The notes beneath the pieces were generated by a model, which was not told the DNA's origin, ran no database searches, and worked only from the letters and a program-made list of their open reading frames with translations. Source: JAZLFH01 sp045615705 (GTDB lineage Bacteria > Bacillota > Clostridia > UMGS1883). From it: DNA of 30,969 nucleotides. Shown here piece after piece: positions 25,350 to 30,969 of this stretch. The DNA lies in assembly GCA_045615705.1 (NCBI GenBank), contig JAZLFH010000016.1, forward strand, positions 1-30,969, given 5' to 3'. Made by a program: the position numbers and the translations under genes. Every line of letters starts with the position of its first letter. Within the stretch, counting starts at the first letter, position 1.

Positions 25350-26228
25350 ATGAATATAAAAAGATATCTTAAAGTTGTTTCAGCAATAATATTGGTTTTT
25401 TGTGCAATCGGAGCGGGAATGGGTTTGGCTTATTTTTACTATACTCCGTTTGGAACAGAGAGCGGAAATGTAGAACTTAGCCAAGGCACGCTTGATGCGA
25501 AGGAAAAGAACAGGGTAAATGTATTGGTGCTTGGGACGGATAATCAGAATAAGCTTACCGATACCATTATGATTTGTCAGGTTGATAATGAAGACGATGA
25601 GATTAACATTCTTTCAATACCGAGAGATACAAAAGTAACTCTTAACGGCAGGTCGCATAAAATTAATGCGGCACACGCACTCGGCGGTGTTGAAAGGGCT
25701 ATAAAGACGGTAAAGGAACTTACGGGAATTCCGATACATCACTTTGCGGTAATTCATTTGAGTGCACTTCGTGATTGCGTTGATGCTCTCGGCGGAGTGG
25801 ATTTCGATGTTCCTCAGAATATGTACTATCAAGATCCATATCAGGGATTAAACATTAACCTTAAAAAAGGGTATCAGCACTTAAACGGCAGTCAGTGTGA
25901 ACAACTCATAAGATTTCGCCGTTATGCGAGAGGCGATCTTCAAAGAGTTGAGGTTCAGCAGTCGTTTTTGAGGGAGTTTGCAAAACAAAAGTTTACTCTT
26001 TCAAATGTTGCAAAAATAGGAGATATATACGGAATAATCGAGGATAATATAGTAACCGATATGTCCCTTCGTGATATGAAAAAAATTGCCGTAAAACTTG
26101 TTGACTATAAAGAAAATGTAAATACTTATGTCGCGGAAAATACGCTTTCTGATCCATTTGTAGTTTTAAAAGAGGATTATTTAAAGGAAATGAGAATTAA
26201 GTTTGGCGTGGAAAAACCGCAGGAATAG
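25350..26228 (+). CDS. LCP (LytR-CpsA-Psr) family cell-wall phosphotransferase
   Basis: Family members attach wall teichoic acids or polysaccharides from undecaprenyl-phosphate to peptidoglycan outside the cell. The 292 residues start with one membrane anchor (about 8-30), then the LCP domain: NVLVLGTDNQNKLTDTIMI, NILSIPRDTKV (with the conserved Arg-Asp), HKINAAHALGG, LGGVDFDVP, HLNGSQCEQLIRFRRYARGDLQRVEVQQ. The arginine-rich RFRRYARGD segment forms part of the pyrophosphate-lipid pocket in known structures. It has its own strong promoter. Which polymer it transfers cannot be told. A cyclophilin follows nine bases later. Confidence 0.93.
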   Translation: MNIKRYLKVVSAIILVFCAIGAGMGLAYFYYTPFGTESGNVELSQGTLDAKEKNRVNVLVLGTDNQNKLTDTIMICQVDNEDDEINILSIPRDTKVTLNGRSHKINAAHALGGVERAIKTVKELTGIPIHHFAVIHLSALRDCVDALGGVDFDVPQNMYYQDPYQGLNINLKKGYQHLNGSQCEQLIRFRRYARGDLQRVEVQQSFLREFAKQKFTLSNVAKIGDIYGIIEDNIVTDMSLRDMKKIAVKLVDYKENVNTYVAENTLSDPFVVLKEDYLKEMRIKFGVEKPQE

Positions 26229-26236
26229 AGGTTAGT

Positions 26237-26722
26237 ATGGATACAGTTAAAGCAAAAATGGAAATCGAAGGTTACGGAGAGATTGAACTTGAACTTTATA
26301 AAGATAAGGCACCGAAGACCGTAGAGAATTTTGTAAATTTGGTAAATGACGGCTTTTATAACGGACTTACTTTTCACAGAATTATCGAGGGCTTTATGAT
26401 TCAAGGCGGATGCCCGCTCGGAACGGGAACCGGCGGACCGGGTCATAATATAAAAGGAGAGTTTTTGGCAAACGGAGTAAATAATGACATAAAACACGAA
26501 CGAGGAGTTATTTCCATGGCTCGTGCAATGGACTATGACAGTGCGGGAAGTCAGTTTTTCATTATGCATCAAGATGCTCCGCACCTTGACGGACAGTATG
26601 CCGCATTTGGGAAAGTAACAAAAGGAATGGTTGTAGTAGATGCTCTTGCAACAGTTCCGGTAAGAAGAGACGGTCAAACACCGGAAGAAAAGCCCGTAAT
26701 TAAGAGCATTAGTATAATTTGA
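26237..26722 (+). CDS. Cyclophilin-type peptidyl-prolyl isomerase
   Basis: This 161-residue protein catalyses proline cis-trans isomerisation. It carries APKTVENFVNLVNDGFYNGLTFHRIIEGFMIQGG with the catalytic Arg in FHRI, then GGPGHNIKGEF, AGSQFFIMHQDAPHLDG and FGKVTKGMVVVDAL. No signal peptide is seen, so it is likely cytoplasmic. The start has AGAGG seven bases upstream. It is in the same transcript as the LCP gene. The partner proteins are unknown. Confidence 0.95.
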   Translation: MDTVKAKMEIEGYGEIELELYKDKAPKTVENFVNLVNDGFYNGLTFHRIIEGFMIQGGCPLGTGTGGPGHNIKGEFLANGVNNDIKHERGVISMARAMDYDSAGSQFFIMHQDAPHLDGQYAAFGKVTKGMVVVDALATVPVRRDGQTPEEKPVIKSISII

Positions 26723-26740
26723 GTTTAATTTTAAATTAAA
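26713..26740 (+). promoter_or_regulatory. Candidate gap promoter region with AT-rich dyad
   Basis: A perfect TATAAT (26713-26718) overlaps the end of the cyclophilin gene, and a 17-base A/T palindrome (arms 26724-26731 and 26733-26740 around one T) lies just after. No good -35 box is visible at the right spacing. A separate promoter for gap, which is usually highly expressed, would make sense, but this is weak evidence. Confidence 0.3.
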
Positions 26741-26770
26741 TAAATATTTTAAAAATGGAGATGTTTTAAA

Positions 26771-27781
26771 ATGGCAGTAAAAGTTGCTATCAATGGCTTC
26801 GGCAGAATCGGACGCCTTGCGTTCCGTCAGATGTTCGGTGCAGACGGTTATGAAATCGTTGCAATTAACGATCTTACAAAACCTGAAATGCTCGCACATT
26901 TGTTAAAGTATGACACAGCACAGGGTCGTTACAACGGAACAGTCGAGTCAGACGAAACTTCAATCACAGTAAACGGCAAGAGAATTGAAATTCTTGCAGA
27001 AAAAGATCCTGCAAATCTTCCCTGGGGCAAACTCGGTGTTGATGTTGTATTGGAATGCACAGGATTCTTCGCATCAAAAGATAAAGCACAGGCTCATATA
27101 GATGCAGGTGCAAAGAAAGTTGTTATTTCTGCTCCGGCAGGAAATGACCTTCCGACAATCGTATTCAGCGTAAACGAGAAAACTCTTACAAAGGACGACA
27201 AGATTATTTCTGCAGCTTCTTGCACAACAAATTGTCTTGCTCCCATGGCTAAGGCTCTTAACGAATATGCACCTATCGCTTCCGGTATCATGACAACAGT
27301 TCATGCTTACACAGGCGACCAGATGATTCTTGACGGTCCTCACAGAAAAGGCGACCTTCGTCGTGCAAGAGCAGGTGCAAGCAATATCGTTCCGAACAGC
27401 ACAGGTGCTGCAAAGGCTATCGGTCTTGTTATTCCGGAACTTAACGGAAAACTTATCGGTTCAGCACAGCGTGTTCCTGTTATCACAGGTTCTACAACAA
27501 TCCTTGTTGCAGTTGTAAAGGGTAAAGATGTTACAGTTGACGGCATTAATGCAGCAATGAAGAAAGCATCTTCCGCATCTTTTGCTTACAACACAGATCC
27601 TATCGTATCTTCTGATATCATCGGAAGCACATACGGTTCTATCTTTGATTCAACACAAACAATGGTTACAAAGGTTGATGACGACACATATCAGGTACAG
27701 GTTGTTTCTTGGTATGATAACGAGAACTCCTACACAAGCCAGATGGTTCGTACTATCAAATACTTTGCTGAAATCGGCTAA
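26771..27781 (+). CDS. gap: Glyceraldehyde-3-phosphate dehydrogenase, type I
   Basis: This glycolytic enzyme oxidises glyceraldehyde 3-phosphate with NAD to 1,3-bisphosphoglycerate. It has 336 residues. NGFGRIGR (8-15) binds the cofactor, SCTTNCLAP carries catalytic Cys151, and His178 is in TTVHAYTGDQ. The DLRRARAGASNIVPNSTGAAKAIGLV and SWYDNENSY segments are also typical. It is followed by a strong terminator. No pgk follows, unlike in many Firmicutes. Confidence 0.99.
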   Translation: MAVKVAINGFGRIGRLAFRQMFGADGYEIVAINDLTKPEMLAHLLKYDTAQGRYNGTVESDETSITVNGKRIEILAEKDPANLPWGKLGVDVVLECTGFFASKDKAQAHIDAGAKKVVISAPAGNDLPTIVFSVNEKTLTKDDKIISAASCTTNCLAPMAKALNEYAPIASGIMTTVHAYTGDQMILDGPHRKGDLRRARAGASNIVPNSTGAAKAIGLVIPELNGKLIGSAQRVPVITGSTTILVAVVKGKDVTVDGINAAMKKASSASFAYNTDPIVSSDIIGSTYGSIFDSTQTMVTKVDDDTYQVQVVSWYDNENSYTSQMVRTIKYFAEIG

Positions 27782-27787
27782 AAACTT

Positions 27788-27825
27788 AAAAAGGGAAACT
27801 TGCTCTTGCAGGTTTCCCTTTTTTT
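27788..27825 (+). terminator. Rho-independent terminator after gap
   Basis: AAAAAGGGAAAC (27788-27799) pairs with GTTTCCCTTTTT (27812-27823), with a small inner TGC/GCA pairing, and the T run continues to 27825. It ends the gap transcript seven bases after the stop. Confidence 0.92.
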
Positions 27826-27843
27826 ATATCTGCAGGAGGTAGT

Positions 27844-28434
27844 ATGACTCAGTATCAGTATACGCAAAAGTTAATATATGCACTCAATCTGAGTGATTAC
27901 GACTATGCTCGTGAGATAGCACTTGAAATGATTGAAGACAGAGTAGAAAATGCTCCTACGGAGATAAAACTTCGTAGAATTCATTCCATAATAGACAGTT
28001 TGGAAGAAATAATGGAACTAAAAGCAAATGACGAAATCTCTTTAAAAAATGAAATTACAGAAAGAATTAACGACATAGAAAAGAATAAGAAAACAGTTTC
28101 CAAAAATAAAATTGCGGAGAGAATATGCATTTATATAGATGAAAACTATAAAGATGCAGATTTGAACAGGCAGAAAATAGCAGATGAGTTTAACTTTTCG
28201 GTATCGTTTTTGTCGGCACTTGTAAAAAAATACACAAAAACTACAATAGGCTCATTAATTAACGAAAAAAGATTATCGTTTTCGGCAAAACTTCTTGAAA
28301 ATACGGATATGAAGATATCGGATATAGCAAAAGAATCGGGTTTTTGCAGTCAGGATACTTTTACAAAGACATTTAAAAAAGAATTTCAGAAAACTCCCGG
28401 AGAATATAGGATAAATAAGAAAATCAATACTTGA
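27844..28434 (+). CDS. Small AraC-family transcriptional regulator
   Basis: The C-terminal half (about 90-192) is a two-helix-turn-helix AraC DNA-binding domain: LNRQKIADEFNFSVSFLSALVKKYT and MKISDIAKESGFCSQDTFTKTFKKEFQKTPGEYR. The N-terminal 85 residues are helical and charged with no domain I recognise. It lacks the sugar-binding cupin or Cache and membrane segments of larger relatives, so at 196 residues it may be a minimal or truncated regulator. AGGAGG precedes the ATG at 27844. It begins 18 bases after the gap terminator with no clear promoter of its own, so it may be expressed by read-through. Its stop codon overlaps the guaB -35 box. Target and ligand are unknown. Confidence 0.85.
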   Translation: MTQYQYTQKLIYALNLSDYDYAREIALEMIEDRVENAPTEIKLRRIHSIIDSLEEIMELKANDEISLKNEITERINDIEKNKKTVSKNKIAERICIYIDENYKDADLNRQKIADEFNFSVSFLSALVKKYTKTTIGSLINEKRLSFSAKLLENTDMKISDIAKESGFCSQDTFTKTFKKEFQKTPGEYRINKKINT

Positions 28435-28450
28435 CTAAAAGTTAAGTATT
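28426..28450 (+). repeat. Imperfect inverted repeat over the guaB -35 region
   Basis: AATACTTGACT (28426-28436) and AGTTAAGTATT (28440-28450) form an 11-base dyad with one mismatch and a three-base gap. It covers the -35 box of the guaB promoter and the stop of the AraC-type gene. It could be an operator, or a weak AT-rich hairpin at the end of the upstream gene; there is no GC core and no T run, which favours the operator reading. Confidence 0.5.
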
Positions 28451-28459
28451 TGATATATT
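28431..28459 (+). promoter_or_regulatory. guaB promoter
   Basis: TTGACT (28431-28436) is followed after exactly 17 bases by TATATT (28454-28459), with a TGA extended -10 at 28451-28453. A leader of about 20 bases carries AGGAGG before the guaB ATG at 28487. Confidence 0.78.
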
Positions 28460-28486
28460 AATAGAAATACAATTAGGAGGTTTATT

Positions 28487-29944
28487 ATGAACGACAAGAT
28501 TGCTTTTGAAGGATTAACATTTGATGATGTGCTGTTACTTCCGCAAAAATCAGATGTATTGCCATCAGAAATAGACTTACACACAAACCTTACAAAAAAT
28601 ATTGAACTTAATATTCCCATTATGAGTGCTGCCATGGACACAGTTACGGAATCAGCACTTGCCATTGCTATCGCAAGAGAGGGCGGCATTGGTGTAATAC
28701 ATAAAAATATGTCTATTGAGGCACAGGCAACAGAGGTTGATAAGGTTAAAAGAAGCGAGCATGGAGTTATAGTTGACCCATTCTACCTTTCAAAAGACCA
28801 CAGCCTTAGTGAAGCAGACGCACTCATGGGAAAATATAAAATTTCAGGCGTCCCGATTACCGAAAACGGGAAATTGATTGGCATACTTACAAACCGTGAT
28901 ATGCGTTTTGAAACTGATTTTTCAAAAAAGATAGGTGAAGTAATGACAAGGGACAATCTTATTACTGCACCAATCGGAACAACGCTTGACGAGGCACAGG
29001 AAATTCTCCGCAGACACAAGATAGAAAAACTTCCTATTGTAGATGAAAACGGCATTTTAAAAGGACTTATTACTATTAAAGATATCGAGAAAAATCTTCG
29101 TTATCCAAACTCTGCACGAGATAAGGGCGGAAGACTTTTGGTTGCAGCAGCACTTGGAATTACAAATGATGTATTAGACAGGGCACAGGCACTCGTTGAT
29201 GCAAAAGTCGATTGCGTAGTTTTAGATTCCGCTCACGGTCACAGCAACAATATCTTAAAATGCTTAGACCTGATTAAGTCAAAATTCCCCGATCTTGATG
29301 TAATTGCAGGAAATATTGCAACCGGAGAGGCGGCACACGATTTAATAAGTGCAGGTGCAAGTGCAATTAAAGTGGGTATTGGACCCGGTTCTATTTGTAC
29401 AACCCGTGTTGTAGCGGGCATCGGTGTTCCTCAGGTAAGTGCAATAATGAATGCTTGTGAAGAAGCGAAAAAGCACAACATTCCGGTAATTGCAGACGGA
29501 GGTGTAAAATACTCGGGAGATATAACAAAAGCGGTTGCCGCAGGTGCATCTGTAATTATGATGGGTTCACTTTTTGCAGGCTGTGAAGAAAGCCCCGGTG
29601 AAACAGAAATCTACCAAGGCAGAAGATTTAAAGTATATCGTGGAATGGGTTCTTTGGCAGCAATGGAAATGGGCAGCAAAGACAGATACTTCCAAGAGAA
29701 TGCAAAAAAACTTGTTCCCGAAGGTGTTGAAGGTCGGGTACCTTATAAAGGGGCTCTGTCGGACACAGTATATCAACTTTTGGGTGGACTTCGCTCAGGT
29801 ATGGGATACTGCGGTGCAAAAGATATCAAGACATTGCAAAAGAAAGGCAAGTTTGTTCGCATAACAGGTGCAGGGCTTAAAGAAAGCCATCCGCATGATG
29901 TTTATATTACAAAAGAGGCACCAAACTATTCAGCAAATATTTAA
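28487..29944 (+). CDS. guaB: Inosine-5'-monophosphate dehydrogenase
   Basis: This enzyme oxidises IMP to XMP with NAD, the rate-setting step of guanine nucleotide synthesis. It has 485 residues: a TIM barrel with FDDVLLLPQKSDV near the start, a pair of CBS domains inserted at about 95-205, and the catalytic loop GPGSICTTRVV with Cys304. The flap segment follows (KYRGMGSLAAME, EGVEGRVPYKG). The C-terminal GAGLKESHPHDV is typical. It has its own promoter and is followed after 20 bases by a sugar isomerase-like gene. Confidence 0.98.
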   Translation: MNDKIAFEGLTFDDVLLLPQKSDVLPSEIDLHTNLTKNIELNIPIMSAAMDTVTESALAIAIAREGGIGVIHKNMSIEAQATEVDKVKRSEHGVIVDPFYLSKDHSLSEADALMGKYKISGVPITENGKLIGILTNRDMRFETDFSKKIGEVMTRDNLITAPIGTTLDEAQEILRRHKIEKLPIVDENGILKGLITIKDIEKNLRYPNSARDKGGRLLVAAALGITNDVLDRAQALVDAKVDCVVLDSAHGHSNNILKCLDLIKSKFPDLDVIAGNIATGEAAHDLISAGASAIKVGIGPGSICTTRVVAGIGVPQVSAIMNACEEAKKHNIPVIADGGVKYSGDITKAVAAGASVIMMGSLFAGCEESPGETEIYQGRRFKVYRGMGSLAAMEMGSKDRYFQENAKKLVPEGVEGRVPYKGALSDTVYQLLGGLRSGMGYCGAKDIKTLQKKGKFVRITGAGLKESHPHDVYITKEAPNYSANI

Positions 29945-29964
29945 TTTTTGAGAGGGAAAGAGAA

Positions 29965-30750
29965 ATGAAACTATCTTTTTCTACGGTAGGATGTCCAAAT
30001 TGGTCTTGGAATGACATCGTATCTTCTGCTGCTGATTTAGGATATAACGGAATAGAAGTAAGAGTGCTGGGTACAGAACGCTATGCACCAAAATTCAGGC
30101 CGTTTTTGCAAGATAATATTGATGAAACAAAAAAAATGTTAAAAAGCCGAAACCTTGAAATTCCGTGCCTTTCAAGTGGTGCAATCATAGGTGATGAAGG
30201 ATTTTTTGAGGAAGTAAGAGCATACATTGATTTGGCGCAAAAACTCGGTGTTAGGTATATAAGGGTTATGCCGGAGGCACAAAGTGCCCCTACAAAAAGG
30301 CTTGATGACAAAAAAATAACGGAGTGTTTAAGACCGCTTGGAAAGGAAGCCAAAGAAAAGGGCGTAACAATTCTTGTGGAAACAAACGGTGAGTATTGCG
30401 AGTCAAAAAGGCTCAATGATGTCTTAGATAAATGCGAGGGCGGAGTAGGTGCCCTTTGGGATATACATCATACTTATCGCTTTGGCGGAGAAAGTGCAGA
30501 ATATACTTATGATAATCTGAAAGATTACATTAAGCATGTTCATGTTAAAGATGCGGTAAAGCAAAGAGCAGAAGTAAAGTATGTGCCTATCGGAAATGGA
30601 GATGTCCCGATTAATGATGCGGTGGCACTGCTTATCGACAGTGGTTATGATGGGTATTTTTCGTTTGAGCGAAAAAAGAATTTGTATGACCAAATGGAAG
30701 ATGCGGGAATCGGTTTTATGCAGTATATTGATTATATGAAAAACATATGA
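29965..30750 (+). CDS. Sugar phosphate isomerase/epimerase (xylose-isomerase-like TIM barrel)
   Basis: This 261-residue protein belongs to the AP-endonuclease-2/xylose-isomerase-like barrel family. Metal-ligand candidates stand at the expected strand ends: Glu139 in LVETNG, Asp166 and His168/169 in WDIHH, His191/193 in HVHVKD, and Glu235 in FSFERK. The N-terminus (LSFSTVGCPNWSWNDIV...GYNGIEVR) is typical. The substrate is not predictable; inosose, tagatose or ketose epimerases and dehydratases share the fold. GAGAGGGAAAG precedes the ATG. It is probably co-transcribed with guaB, a pairing I have no functional explanation for. Confidence 0.88.
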   Translation: MKLSFSTVGCPNWSWNDIVSSAADLGYNGIEVRVLGTERYAPKFRPFLQDNIDETKKMLKSRNLEIPCLSSGAIIGDEGFFEEVRAYIDLAQKLGVRYIRVMPEAQSAPTKRLDDKKITECLRPLGKEAKEKGVTILVETNGEYCESKRLNDVLDKCEGGVGALWDIHHTYRFGGESAEYTYDNLKDYIKHVHVKDAVKQRAEVKYVPIGNGDVPINDAVALLIDSGYDGYFSFERKKNLYDQMEDAGIGFMQYIDYMKNI

Positions 30751-30778
30751 AAATGGGCTTTAAAAAAACGCACCGACC

Positions 30779-30888
30779 GCATAAAGCACTTTAAAACAAT
30801 ACAATTACTGATTAAGAGATTTGTTTTTTCAAACAAAATAAAGAAAAAATTCGTTAAAAACGAATTTTTAAAAATTTATGCTTTATGC
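30779..30888. repeat. Ten-base perfect inverted repeat bracketing the terminator
   Basis: GCATAAAGCA (30779-30788) and TGCTTTATGC (30879-30888) are exact inverted copies 90 bases apart. The intervening AT-rich stretch contains the bidirectional terminator. It may be chance in this composition or the ends of a small element. No target-site duplication is visible. Confidence 0.4.
30845..30869. terminator. Bidirectional terminator at window end
   Basis: An 11-bp perfect stem (30845-30855 with 30859-30869) surrounds an AAA loop, with a T5 run on the plus strand and T6 on the minus strand. It lies 95 bases after the isomerase stop and 20 bases after a possible minus-strand gene end, so it may serve both. 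Confidence 0.7.
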
Positions 30889-30969
30889 TACGAACAAACT
30901 TCACCTCTCGGAGTACCTTCGTACGCCTTCGGGTTCAGTTTGTCCGTTCTGCACGCTTTTTTAGTCGCC
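30888..30969 (-). CDS. Possible 3' end of a convergent gene (unidentified)
   Basis: On the minus strand an open frame enters from the right edge and stops with TAG at 30890-30888, encoding a basic 26-residue tail (ATKKACRTDKLNPKAYEGTPRGEVCS). A terminator follows 20 bases downstream in the right direction, which supports a real gene end. The stretch is too short to identify. A plus-strand frame is also open here for about 28 codons (30878-30967, ending in TAG), and several short inverted repeats (ACAAACT/AGTTTGT, GTAC/GTAC) suggest that it could instead be a non-coding repeat. Confidence 0.3.
   Translation of the reverse strand, partial: ATKKACRTDKLNPKAYEGTPRGEVCS

Noticed and set aside
1..30969. 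Search for CRISPR arrays, tRNA or rRNA genes, insertion sequences and phage or defence genes.
   Set aside because: No direct-repeat array, cloverleaf, transposase or integrase motif was seen on either strand.

Overview
The window is about 31 kb of low-GC, densely coding DNA. It most likely comes from an uncultured or anaerobic Clostridia-type member of the Bacillota. The evidence is the gene set and its order: HPr kinase, WhiA, RapZ, an LCP cell-wall protein, divergent-PAP2, a Na+-pumping decarboxylase with a separate biotin carrier, strong AGGAGG-type ribosome binding sites and sigma-A-like promoters. I see no tRNA, rRNA, CRISPR array, insertion sequence or phage gene.

Layout. Positions 1-6785 are on the minus strand. 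Reading leftwards there is a DUF975-like membrane protein, then a four-gene Na+-translocating oxaloacetate decarboxylase operon (oadA, oadG, biotin carrier, oadB). That operon ends in a hairpin terminator. Next come dxs and tlyA, and tlyA is cut by the window edge. The dxs promoter appears to lie inside the oad terminator hairpin.

From 7014 to 30750 everything is on the plus strand. A translation, nucleotide and envelope cluster comes first (rpsB, tsf, then pyrH, frr, uppS, cdsA, dxr, rseP). It runs directly into nusB, xseA, xseB, ispA and a divergent-PAP2 gene, with several overlapping stops and starts. Then come prfA, hprK, murB, rapZ, whiA, dnaE and a 56-residue conserved small protein. 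After a strong promoter there follow an LCP-family protein, a cyclophilin and gap (GAPDH) with a strong terminator. The last genes are a small AraC-type regulator, guaB and a sugar-phosphate isomerase-like TIM barrel. The final 220 bases hold a bidirectional terminator and probably the end of a convergent gene.

How the genes work together. dxs and dxr start the MEP isoprenoid pathway; ispA and uppS extend prenyl chains towards undecaprenyl phosphate. murB and the LCP protein use that lipid route for wall building, and cdsA feeds phospholipid synthesis. rpsB, tsf, frr and prfA cover initiation to recycling in translation. xseA/xseB and dnaE serve DNA repair and replication. hprK, rapZ and gap point to carbon control, and the decarboxylase links oxaloacetate breakdown to a Na+ gradient. 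Nearly all of this is core housekeeping. I found no convincing unknown multi-gene system. The points most worth a second look are the gene-order rearrangements, the rpsB leader hairpin, the promoter-in-terminator at dxs, the dyad over the guaB promoter and the small AraC-type regulator.
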